A stretch of DNA of 64,000 nucleotides from Candidatus Defluviilinea proxima (GTDB taxonomy: Bacteria > Chloroflexota > Anaerolineae > Anaerolineales > Villigracilaceae), in NCBI GenBank assembly GCA_016721115.1, contig JADKIW010000001.1:4355501-4419500 (forward strand), read 5' to 3'. Within the stretch, counting starts at the first letter, position 1. Each line of letters starts with the position of its first letter. Shown one piece after another: positions 42,360 to 50,331 of this stretch. Under the pieces are notes generated by a model. That model did no database searches. It was given only the letters and a program-made list of their open reading frames with translations, and was not told the DNA's origin. A program made the translations under genes and the position numbers.

Positions 42360-44990
42360 CTAGCACTCACTAAATCCGCACGCATAACACTTGCGGCAAC
42401 CTTCTTCGTTCACCACGGCGGCTTCACCGCATTCGGGGCACAGGTCACCGATCTTCATCATCGAGGCGGGCGGCATGGCCGCTTCCAGTTCCTCTTCGAT
42501 GGTATGGGAATGTCCGTTGCCGTTGCCACCGTTACTGCCGCCGTTCATCTTTTCTTCTATGACAGGCAGAGCATTGGCTTTATCGCGCAGGTACATATCG
42601 AGTACCTGACCGATGCCATCGGGCAACGAGCGCACGCGGTTCGGGCCAAGTCCCAGTGAACGGCCACCGCCGATGCCCATCAACTGACGGACCACTTCAC
42701 GCATACGGTCGGTCGGTTTGGTCGGTGAGGACATACGCAAAATGTACGAGATGAGACGTCCGATCGCCTCAGAGACCGCGGCGGTTTCAGATCCAGCCTT
42801 GGCCGTATTGATAAAGGCCTCGAACGGCTGATCGCCTCCGTTTTCGTTGATGGTGATGAACGCCTTACCAGCGGGAGTCTCCACGCTCAACGTTTTCCCG
42901 GTCAATGCACGGGGACGAGGTTTCTTTAGGTCCGGAGTAAATGTCGGCGCGAGTTCAGGCTTGGGAGTGGAAGCAACTGTCGGCTGAGCTTGAGGCGCCT
43001 CTTTTTTCTCCGCAGTGGCTTTCGTCTCCAACACAACCTTATCGCGTGAGCCGGTCACGTACACGGTGATGCCCTTACAACCGAGTTCCCATGCCAGCAT
43101 GTAAGCTGTGGCAACATCTTCCACGGTGGCATTCTCAAAGAAGTTGACGGTCTTCGAAAGCGAGTTATCCACGAAGGCCTGCAGAGCGCCTTGCATGCGC
43201 ACATGTTCTTCAGCGGTCACATCGCCCGAGACAACGAACGTATCGCGCACAGCCTGCGGGATCTCTTTGATGTGCTGGCATGTGCCTTCACGCATCACCT
43301 GCTCCACGATCTCCTGGCGCTTCTCTTCACCGAGGCCGAGCTTCTTCAACGCTTCATCGAAGCGCGGGCTGGCATACGTGAGCTTGAGGTCTTTGCCATT
43401 GTCATTGACGTGGCGGATATAAGCCAGCGCGAAAACGGGTTCACAACCATAACCTTCACAACCTGCGACTGTGGCGATCGTGCCGGTCGGTGCGACTGTG
43501 GTCTGGGCGGCGTTGCGGATGCCATGCTTTTTGATGCCATCCACCACCGCGTCCCAATCGACGTTCGGCCTGCCCCAGTGATTCTCAAACTTGACCAGCG
43601 TCTGCGGCGGGGTCCACGTCATGTTGTCCATATCGTAGATCGAGCCTTCGATGGCCGGGAACGCGCCGCGCTCTTCAGCCAATTGAACACTCGTCACCAT
43701 CGCGTGATAACGGACGAACTCCATCACCTGCGCGCCGAATTCCTGTCCTTCTTTCGAACCGTAACGCACACCGGCGTGGTACATCAAGTCTGCGAGGCCC
43801 ATGATGCCGAGACCGATGCGGCGTGCGCGATGCGCGGCTTCCTTCAATTGAGGAACGGCCGGCACATACGCATTCGCTTCCACAACATCATCGAGGAAAC
43901 GTGTGGCGGTCACAACGCTCTTGCGGAGCAGTTCCCAATCCACGGTGCCGTCCGGTCCGCAGTGCTCGTTGAGGTTCACCGAACCGAGACAGCAGTTCTC
44001 ATACGGTCCAAGCCATTGCTCACCGCACGGGTTCGTGGCCTCCAGCGGATACAAATGCGGAACAGGGTTCGAACGATTGGCCGCATCGAGGAACAACACG
44101 CCGGGCTCGCCGTTGTGGTGCGCCTGCTTGACGATCTTGTTGAAAATATCGCGTGCCTTCACCTTGCCGTAGGTATTGATCTTCACGCCAGCGGCTTCGG
44201 CCTGTTCGAGCGTGCCGCTCACGCCTTTTTGTTTCATATCCTTCATATCGGGGAAGCGCAGTTCCCAGTCCGCATCATCTTTCACTGCGCGCATAAACGC
44301 ATCGGTGATACCAACAGAGATATTGAAGTTCGTGATGTGATTTTCGTTGATCTTGCTGGTGATGAAGTCTTCCACATCCGGGTGGTCCACGCGCAGAACG
44401 GCCATGTTCGCGCCGCGACGAGTTCCGCCTTGAGCGATCTCACCGAAGGCGTGGTCATACACCCGCAAGAATCCAACTGGCCCCGTGGCCTGACCGGCCG
44501 AGGTCAACACCATCGAACCTTTCGGGCGCAAGCGTGAGAACGAGAATCCGTTCCCACCACCCGTCTGCTGGATCAAGGCCGCATCGCGCAAGGTCTGGAA
44601 GATGCCTGCGCTGTCACGTCCCATATCATCGGTGATCGGTAAAACGAAACATGCCGCGAGTTGTCCCAACGGCGTGCCGGCACCGGTAAATGTTGGGGAA
44701 TTCGGGAAAAACTTCTTGCTCGATAACAAGTGGTAATACTCAACAGTGCGCTTGTCGACATCTGCGCCCCATTGCTCTTCCACTTTGGCAACGTGATAGG
44801 CTACACGCCAGAACATTTCTTCCACGTTCTCAGCGGGCTTACCATCGTCGCCACGACGTACATATCGTTTCATCAACACCTGCCGGGCGTTATCCGTTAA
44901 TTGCGCCTGTGGCAACCCCTTCGGCATGGGAGGTGTTGGAAGTAACCCATTCTTAATTTGTTCGGTCTTGGTGACTGCTTTGCCTGCCAT
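42360..44990 (-). CDS. nrdJ: Class II (adenosylcobalamin-dependent) ribonucleotide reductase
   Basis: 876 residues from the ATG at 44990 (GAGGAG 8 bases upstream). It makes deoxynucleotides using a B12-generated thiyl radical. Landmarks: FFPNSPTFTGAG and LAACFVLP (first redox Cys), NPCGEQWLG (radical Cys and Glu), PTGTIATVAGCEGYGCEPVFAL, a low-complexity linker near 690-720, and a C-terminal zinc ribbon CPEC ... CRKCYACGFSEC that re-reduces the active site. Oxygen-independent in mechanism, it works with or without air. nrdR lies just upstream. Confidence 0.96.
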   Translation of the reverse strand: MAGKAVTKTEQIKNGLLPTPPMPKGLPQAQLTDNARQVLMKRYVRRGDDGKPAENVEEMFWRVAYHVAKVEEQWGADVDKRTVEYYHLLSSKKFFPNSPTFTGAGTPLGQLAACFVLPITDDMGRDSAGIFQTLRDAALIQQTGGGNGFSFSRLRPKGSMVLTSAGQATGPVGFLRVYDHAFGEIAQGGTRRGANMAVLRVDHPDVEDFITSKINENHITNFNISVGITDAFMRAVKDDADWELRFPDMKDMKQKGVSGTLEQAEAAGVKINTYGKVKARDIFNKIVKQAHHNGEPGVLFLDAANRSNPVPHLYPLEATNPCGEQWLGPYENCCLGSVNLNEHCGPDGTVDWELLRKSVVTATRFLDDVVEANAYVPAVPQLKEAAHRARRIGLGIMGLADLMYHAGVRYGSKEGQEFGAQVMEFVRYHAMVTSVQLAEERGAFPAIEGSIYDMDNMTWTPPQTLVKFENHWGRPNVDWDAVVDGIKKHGIRNAAQTTVAPTGTIATVAGCEGYGCEPVFALAYIRHVNDNGKDLKLTYASPRFDEALKKLGLGEEKRQEIVEQVMREGTCQHIKEIPQAVRDTFVVSGDVTAEEHVRMQGALQAFVDNSLSKTVNFFENATVEDVATAYMLAWELGCKGITVYVTGSRDKVVLETKATAEKKEAPQAQPTVASTPKPELAPTFTPDLKKPRPRALTGKTLSVETPAGKAFITINENGGDQPFEAFINTAKAGSETAAVSEAIGRLISYILRMSSPTKPTDRMREVVRQLMGIGGGRSLGLGPNRVRSLPDGIGQVLDMYLRDKANALPVIEEKMNGGSNGGNGNGHSHTIEEELEAAMPPASMMKIGDLCPECGEAAVVNEEGCRKCYACGFSEC

Positions 44991-45019
44991 ATTGCACTCT
45001 CCTCTGTATGATTTTTGAG

Positions 45020-45077
45020 ACAAAAAACCGACAGCAAACACCACCCCGCCAAAAGAACGGAATGGGCCGCTGTCGGT
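45020..45077 (-). terminator. Terminator or attenuator between nrdR and nrdJ
   Basis: Arms ACCGACAGC (45027-45035) and GCTGTCGGT (45069-45077) enclosing a 33-base loop; on the minus strand TTTTTTG follows the hairpin. It lies four bases after the nrdR stop and 30 bases before the nrdJ start. Confidence 0.75.
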
Positions 45078-45080
45078 AAA

Positions 45081-45530
45081 TTAACTTTCGAGCAATTGAT
45101 TGATTTCGTCGCGAATTGAGTGAAGGTCATCCAATCCGAGATACACAATGGCATACCGGATGAACGCAACCTGGTCTACTTCTTTCAACACCTGCATCAC
45201 GAGGTCTCCAACAATGCGGGAAGAAACCTCAGATTTACCTGCTTTTTGTAATTGTGCTTCCACTTGCCCGATCATCCGCTCGATGTCCGCCGCAGAGACA
45301 GGTCGCTTCGCACAGGATATGCGAATGCCACGCGCCATCTTCTCGCGGTCAAACTCTTCGCGAGTGCCATCCTGCTTGATGATGAGCGGCGTCGCCAGGA
45401 TGGGTCGTTCGTAGGTGCTAAAGCGCTGTCCACAGTTAAAACACTCACGACGACGGCGAATTCCACCGTGACTATCGTGAGAGGTATCGAGAACTTTAGA
45501 GTCGTGATGCTGGCAGTATGGGCACCGCAT
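45081..45530 (-). CDS. nrdR: Transcriptional repressor NrdR
   Basis: 149 residues. N-terminal zinc ribbon MRCPYCQHHDSKVLDTS ... RRRECFNCGQRFSTYER, then the ATP-cone (PLIIKQDGTREEFDREKMARGI). NrdR senses dATP/ATP and represses ribonucleotide reductase genes. Upstream of nrdJ on the same strand, it fits direct control of that gene. Confidence 0.96.
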   Translation of the reverse strand: MRCPYCQHHDSKVLDTSHDSHGGIRRRRECFNCGQRFSTYERPILATPLIIKQDGTREEFDREKMARGIRISCAKRPVSAADIERMIGQVEAQLQKAGKSEVSSRIVGDLVMQVLKEVDQVAFIRYAIVYLGLDDLHSIRDEINQLLES

Positions 45531-45625
45531 TGAAAGAATTACACTCCATTTTTAGAACATTTGTACCCGCCATCTGTGGGCGTAAAGGCGTTGCATCCCC
45601 GTACATTTGGCATCTATTGAACAGC

Positions 45626-45654
45626 ATTTTAGCACGTACACCCCCTCACTTCAA
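45626..45654 (-). promoter_or_regulatory. nrdR promoter
   Basis: On the minus strand TTGAAG (45654-45649), 17 bases, TAAAAT (45631-45626). A clear 16-base NrdR box was not found here by eye. Confidence 0.5.
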
Positions 45655-45675
45655 GAGGACACACGGGGGATTAAT

Positions 45676-45698
45676 CTTAAAATATCAGGTATTTTAAG
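45676..45698. other. Perfect AT-rich inverted repeat
   Basis: CTTAAAATA (45676-45684), TCAGG, TATTTTAAG (45690-45698), 22 bases past the stop of the hydrolase gene and upstream of nrdR. Either an operator or a weak terminator; no T run. Confidence 0.45.
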
Positions 45699-45719
45699 GG
45701 GCGCGTAGAGCAATCGTTG

Positions 45720-46547
45720 TTATGCAACCCTTTTCAAAAATTCCAACACCAACACATTGAACTCTTTTGCATTCGATTGATGCGGCACATGCCCGGCGTT
45801 GATCGACTTCCCTTCTGCATGAGGCATCACCCGCATCAGCTCAGGGAATGACTTGGGATTCAATGTCTGGTCATGGTCACCCCACACGATCAGCGTCGGA
45901 ACAGAAATGGATGATAGGTTCCTGGTCTGGTCTTCAAGCACGTTGGGGATGTTATATACGCCCGACGCAGTGCGTGTGTAATCCAACGCCGTCTGTGCAC
46001 GGATATGTTCTGGCAGGGAGTGCAATGCACCGGCGCTGTGTCCCATCACACGACTGGTCGCATCCACGATCTTACGAAACATCCACTGCGGGATACGTTG
46101 AGCAATAACGCCTCGCAAGTTGCGGTTGCTGTAAGACCTTCGGAGAAGCGGAGGAAGCTGGCGGCGTGTATAAAATGGATTGACGAGGATCAGGCCTCGG
46201 GTCCGTGTTGAGAAGCGGCGTGCGTACTCCAAAGCAAGATACCCACCCAGTGAATGTCCGATGACAATAGCAGGCTCGGTCAGTTGAAGCGAGTCCACCC
46301 AATGCAGGAAATGTTCGATCACCCAGTCGATGTGATAACCCCGCGATTCGGGCTTTGGGCTTTCGCCATGACCGAGGATATCGAGCGCGTAGGAGGCGTA
46401 ACCGTTCTTCGTGAGTTCAGGGATGAGTTCATCCCAATCATGTAAGGAGGCGGCCATGCCATGGATCATGATGACCGGCGTGCCGCTACCTTGTTGAACA
46501 AAATTTGCAGTTGTAGGGATCACAAGATCATTTATCGTACTTTTCAT
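45720..46547 (-). CDS. Alpha/beta-fold hydrolase
   Basis: 275 residues. Oxyanion region IMIHGMAASLHDWDEL, nucleophile Ser in VIGHSLGGYLALEYA, Asp in IVWGDHDQTLNPK and His in INAGHVPHQSNA complete the triad. Its start overlaps the end of the fusion gene by 20 bases, so the two are translated together. It probably acts on an ester or acyl product of the same pathway. Confidence 0.9.
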   Translation of the reverse strand: MKSTINDLVIPTTANFVQQGSGTPVIMIHGMAASLHDWDELIPELTKNGYASYALDILGHGESPKPESRGYHIDWVIEHFLHWVDSLQLTEPAIVIGHSLGGYLALEYARRFSTRTRGLILVNPFYTRRQLPPLLRRSYSNRNLRGVIAQRIPQWMFRKIVDATSRVMGHSAGALHSLPEHIRAQTALDYTRTASGVYNIPNVLEDQTRNLSSISVPTLIVWGDHDQTLNPKSFPELMRVMPHAEGKSINAGHVPHQSNAKEFNVLVLEFLKRVA

Positions 46548-48996
46548 ATCGTCTGACTAACTCTCTTCTCAAAACTTTTCCAATGAAGGTGCGCGGGAAA
46601 TCATCGAGGAAGAAAACAAAACGCGGCACAAGATGACCGGGCAACCTGCGCTTGCAATAGGCAATGACCGCGTTAGGCGTGGGCGCATCTTTGCTCGCGA
46701 TCACGAACGCAAAGGGATGCCCCGCCACAGCTGTGACTGCCACCTCTTTCACCTGCGGGATTTCGTAGATCACTTCTTCCACATCGCGCGGGAAGGCTGG
46801 CTTCTTTTGTTTGGTCGGGTACCACATATCGGCCTTGCGCGAGATGATGCGGACGTATCCATCTTCATCCTCTTGCGCAATATCGCCCGTGAGAAGCCAA
46901 CCACCTTCAATGAGAACTTCCTTCGTCGCCTTCGGATTCTTCCAATATCCCATCATCACCTGCGGACCGCGGATCGCCAACTCACCGATCTGCCCTTGCT
47001 TCACGGCTTTGGTCTTCAAGGACAGATCAACAATGCGACTTTCCGTGGAGGGAAGAGGCACACCGATCGTGCCAACTCTGCGCTGATCACCCAGCGGATT
47101 CGCGTGCGTGACCGGCGAGGCTTCGGTGAGTCCGTAGCCTTCCACCAATCTGCCTTTCGTCAACTTCTCAAACGACTCTTGCACTTCTACAGGCAACGGC
47201 GCAGACCCACTGATACACGCCTTGATGGATTTAATCCCGTACTTTCGCACACCACGGAAGTTATTGATCGCCACATACATATTCGGCGAGCCGGGGAAGA
47301 TGGTCGGCTTGTATTTTCTGATCGCCTTCAACACATCCAGCGTTTGGAATTGTGCCTTGAGGATCATCGCCGCCCCCACCGAAACAGGGACGTTCATCGC
47401 AGTCGTTAATCCATAACTATGAAAGATCGGCACGACACACAAAAATCGTTCCTGACCTTCTATCGCCTCTGGCAGCCAGTGACGGGTCTGCAAAGCGTTC
47501 GCTACTAAATTACGATGCGAAAGCATCACACCTTTTGATTGTGCGGTCGTGCCACCTGTATATTGAATAACAGCCAGATCATCGGGCGTCACTTCCACAG
47601 TCGGTGATTTGGTGCTGTTGCCACCCAGCCAATCCTTCCAACGCATCGCATTCCGCAAGCCATATCCGCGATTACGCCAACGCGAGATCAAATGCTTCGG
47701 CAACGAAAGATAATCACCAGGGTCGGTCAACACAACATGCGGAATACCACTGCTCTCTTGAATTTGTTTGGCAAGCCCTGCCCACATCGAAAGCGTCACC
47801 AACACGCTCGCATCTGAATCCTTGACCTGCCGCAACACTTCCTCAGGTTCGATCACCGGCGGCACGAACACCGCAGTCGCGCCCGCTTTCATCGTCCCAT
47901 AAAAACCGATCACCATCTGCGGCAGGTTTGGCAACAACAACACAACCCGCGCTCCCTTTGCCACACCCAGCGAAAGTAACGCATTCGCATATCGATTGGC
48001 TTCGTGGTTCAACTTGCGATATGAAAGTTGACTGCCTTCAAAAAAGATCGCGGGTTGCAACGGAAAACGCCGTACCGATGAACGCAACAAATGATGCAAC
48101 GGAATGTTCGGCACGCCCACCGTATACGGCACGCCCGCTTCATAATGCTCCAGCCACGGACGTTCCTTCCGCAAGGCATCACGTCCGCCCTTTTTCTTTT
48201 GGGGACTGCTGGCCGATTCTCGCCATGAGCGTTGACCTTCGCCCATGAGGAATCGTTCTATCGACCGATTCACCGCCTCCCGCCGCTCCAGCATGACCAT
48301 ATGGCCGGATACGCCAATATCGGCCTCTTCCGCCCCGACGATTGACTCTGTCACCTTCTCGAAGGCCGGCCGCTCGAACACGATATCGCGATGCCCGCGA
48401 ATGACAAGTGTCGGCACTTCGAGCTTCGCCAACCTCTCCCAACCCTTCCAACGGGACATATTTTCGTAATAGTATTTCTTTAACGCATGTGGCGGCGCAT
48501 GCAACCACGAACGCGTGAACGGGCCGATCAAGCGCAACAACCACGCTGGCAAGCTCAACCCAAACCGAAAGAACGGATTCAAATTGAACTCACCCGCCGT
48601 TGCGATCAAGATCAACCGCTCAATGCGGTCAGGGTGCTTCAATGCATATTCTGTAACAACCGCCCCACCAAAGGAATGCCCTACCAACACGATCTTCCCC
48701 TTGACCTGCAACAACGTAAGCGCGATCTCCAAGTCTTCAACAACACGTGGCATATCGTATCCACTACCCGGCTTATCGGAAAGTCCGTGGCCACGCATGT
48801 CCAACGCAATGACACGGTTCTCCACGGCAAACTTTTGCATCTGGTAATGCCATTGTTCCGCCTTGCCGCCAAACCCATGGATGAAAACAAAAGTCCGCTG
48901 GGGATGATCCGGCGAAATATCGATCGCCGAAAGTCTCACCAACGGATTTGTAGAAACGCGAACCTCGTGCCGATAAAGATCAAGGTCTATGTCCAT
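46528..48996 (-). CDS. Fusion of alpha/beta hydrolase and AMP-dependent acyl-CoA synthetase
   Basis: 822 residues. Residues 1-255 are an alpha/beta hydrolase (FIHGFGGKAEQWH, DMRGHGLSDKP, nucleophile Ser108 in LVGHSFGGAVV, His in GVSGHMVML). A linker rich in Lys and Arg (258-290) leads to a long-chain fatty-acid-CoA ligase domain (about 295-820) with AMP-binding loop YTGGTTAQSKGVMLSH at 479-494, GYGLTEASP, GWLLTGDIAQEDEDGYVRI and a C-terminal Lys in FIGKVLRREL. A hydrolase that frees a fatty acid and a ligase that activates it would be a logical pair. Confidence 0.92.
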   Translation of the reverse strand: MDIDLDLYRHEVRVSTNPLVRLSAIDISPDHPQRTFVFIHGFGGKAEQWHYQMQKFAVENRVIALDMRGHGLSDKPGSGYDMPRVVEDLEIALTLLQVKGKIVLVGHSFGGAVVTEYALKHPDRIERLILIATAGEFNLNPFFRFGLSLPAWLLRLIGPFTRSWLHAPPHALKKYYYENMSRWKGWERLAKLEVPTLVIRGHRDIVFERPAFEKVTESIVGAEEADIGVSGHMVMLERREAVNRSIERFLMGEGQRSWRESASSPQKKKGGRDALRKERPWLEHYEAGVPYTVGVPNIPLHHLLRSSVRRFPLQPAIFFEGSQLSYRKLNHEANRYANALLSLGVAKGARVVLLLPNLPQMVIGFYGTMKAGATAVFVPPVIEPEEVLRQVKDSDASVLVTLSMWAGLAKQIQESSGIPHVVLTDPGDYLSLPKHLISRWRNRGYGLRNAMRWKDWLGGNSTKSPTVEVTPDDLAVIQYTGGTTAQSKGVMLSHRNLVANALQTRHWLPEAIEGQERFLCVVPIFHSYGLTTAMNVPVSVGAAMILKAQFQTLDVLKAIRKYKPTIFPGSPNMYVAINNFRGVRKYGIKSIKACISGSAPLPVEVQESFEKLTKGRLVEGYGLTEASPVTHANPLGDQRRVGTIGVPLPSTESRIVDLSLKTKAVKQGQIGELAIRGPQVMMGYWKNPKATKEVLIEGGWLLTGDIAQEDEDGYVRIISRKADMWYPTKQKKPAFPRDVEEVIYEIPQVKEVAVTAVAGHPFAFVIASKDAPTPNAVIAYCKRRLPGHLVPRFVFFLDDFPRTFIGKVLRRELVRRYEKYDK

Positions 48997-49052
48997 GAAA
49001 AGAGTTTACAGGAGGTGACATCAATTGTCAATTTTGTTATACTGCCAAAATC

Positions 49053-49685
49053 ATGGGCAACAAACTTACCCCCAAAGTCATCCTCGAAGGCACCCGCCTG
49101 ACGTTCAAGACCGAGATCGCGTTCGAACTCAATGAGCATCCGCGCATTGTCGGGCCGCGCAAGTATCGCTATCATTCTCCATTGATCTCAGCGGAATGGT
49201 GTACGTTCACGAACTACCCCTGGGGGCGCGGACCGATCAACTTTGAACCGCAGGAAGAGTCGTTGGCGATGGAAACCTACGCGACCTGGGTAAAGATGTT
49301 CGAACTGCAAAAATATTATTCGTGGATCGTGGATCGCTTCCACATTTCGACAATCGCTTATCAAAAGCAAACCTATAACAAAGATTACGATTTCAAATGG
49401 CTGGAAGAGAAGTTACTGCCATTGAACTTCCGCATTGTTTTCTGTACGCGTACGCCAGAGAGTTTTGAAGCGGCAAGAGAGGAACGATTAAAGGTTTCAG
49501 GGAATCCATCGCAATACGATGACCTGCGTCCTTTCATTGAACAGCAAGAGCTGATGCGCGAGTTGATCGCCAAATCCATGTTGCCGAGTTTGACGCTGGA
49601 TATTTCTGACAACAATATCCCTGCGGCTGTGGAGCGGGTCGCGGATTGGCTTGAACAAACGAACGGGCTGTACATGCCGGATTAG
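49053..49685 (+). CDS. P-loop kinase-like protein with altered Walker A
   Basis: 210 residues. The start VILEGTRLTFKTEIAFELNEH looks like the P-loop of thymidylate or deoxynucleoside kinases, but the expected Gly-Lys-Thr reads Phe-Lys-Thr. WIVDRFHISTIAYQ matches the DRFHxS motif of those kinases, and FRIVFCTRTPESFEAAREERLKVSG fits the later strand and LID helix. Nucleotide kinase activity is possible but not assured. It is divergent from the fusion gene, 56 bases apart. Confidence 0.65.
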   Translation: MGNKLTPKVILEGTRLTFKTEIAFELNEHPRIVGPRKYRYHSPLISAEWCTFTNYPWGRGPINFEPQEESLAMETYATWVKMFELQKYYSWIVDRFHISTIAYQKQTYNKDYDFKWLEEKLLPLNFRIVFCTRTPESFEAAREERLKVSGNPSQYDDLRPFIEQQELMRELIAKSMLPSLTLDISDNNIPAAVERVADWLEQTNGLYMPD

Positions 49686-49692
49686 GAGAAGC

Positions 49693-50022
49693 ATGAATTT
49701 CGATAAACTCGTCGAGTCCATCATCAAGGAAGCGCAGGAGCGCGGAGAATTTGATAACCTGCCCGGCAAAGGCAAGCCCATTGATCTGACCGCTTATTTT
49801 GAAACGCCTGAAGACGTCCGCATGGTGTATTCGGTGTTGAAGAATGCCGGGATGGCCTCGCGTGAAGTTGACTTGTTGAAAGAGATTACGGAGCTAAAAC
49901 AAGTCCATGCGGCGATGGTGGATGAGAAAAGGAAGAAAGAGATCGGCAAGGAGATCGAGAAGAAACAGATCGAATTTAGCTTGATGATGGAGAGACAGAG
50001 GCGTCAGAGGAAGCAAAAGTAG
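49693..50022 (+). CDS. DUF1992 (DnaJ homologue subfamily C-like) protein
   Basis: 109 residues from the ATG at 49693 with AGGAG 5 bases upstream. MNFDKLVESIIKEAQERGEF, DNLPGKGKPIDL and a long basic helix match DUF1992, which occurs without a J domain in bacteria. Function unknown. Seven bases after the P-loop gene, so likely one operon. Confidence 0.88.
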   Translation: MNFDKLVESIIKEAQERGEFDNLPGKGKPIDLTAYFETPEDVRMVYSVLKNAGMASREVDLLKEITELKQVHAAMVDEKRKKEIGKEIEKKQIEFSLMMERQRRQRKQK

Positions 50023-50123
50023 TTCGGACGGAGGCAGGTAGCGGTTAAGTAAGAAAGAGGCACCCTTCGTCTACGCCGCCCAACAAACGGGCGACTCCGC
50101 TCAGGGCGGGTTTCAATCCCCGC

Positions 50124-50152
50124 TTTACAAATCATCCCTGCCCTGCTATACT
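50124..50152 (+). promoter_or_regulatory. Promoter of the RNase J transcript
   Basis: TTTACA (50124-50129), 17 bases, TATACT (50147-50152). Expected start about 50159, giving a leader of about 170 bases. Confidence 0.65.
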
Positions 50153-50176
50153 CTTGTAAATTGAATTTGACTTTCG

Positions 50177-50257
50177 TGGCGCAAAAGCGTCATTTGTTTA
50201 CAGGAACAATCGCACGGTACGACCCAACCTTCGCGAGCAAGTCAGCGAAGGTCTTTT
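50177..50257 (+). terminator. Hairpin and intrinsic terminator in the RNase J leader
   Basis: A first hairpin TGGCGC-AAAA-GCGTCA (50177-50192) and then a terminator: ACCTTCGC (50227-50234), GCGAAGGT (50245-50252), CTTTTTATT. It lies 75 bases before the start codon, so either attenuation or a separate RNA of about 95 bases. The 309-base gap 50023-50331 holds nothing else I can support. Confidence 0.7.
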
Positions 50258-50331
50258 TATTAAAACTAATTAGACCTTAACCGCCAAAGGCGGATAAAAA
50301 TTTTTAAATTAAAAAGGATATACATACTTAC

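Noticed and set aside
43191..44537. Open frame of 448 codons on the plus strand
   Set aside because: Antisense to nrdJ, whose product is clear. Composition rich in His, Arg and Val is that of a shadow frame, and no ribosome binding site is present.
44991..45080. Cobalamin riboswitch before the B12-dependent reductase
   Set aside because: The gap is only about 90 bases and no B12-box-like sequence is visible; only a terminator hairpin is present.
46633..47409. Open frame of 258 codons on the plus strand
   Set aside because: Antisense to the acyl-CoA synthetase domain; very rich in Arg and His, no start signal.
48487..49101. Open frame of 204 codons on the plus strand
   Set aside because: Mostly antisense to the fusion hydrolase and overlaps the start of the P-loop gene in another frame; basic, low-complexity composition.
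50089..50140. CCGCCCAAC followed by CAAACGGGCG, possible lone attC half
   Set aside because: GCCCAAC is there, but no partner GTTRRRY or attC-like inner arms follow; simple CGCCC/GGGCG pairing explains it.
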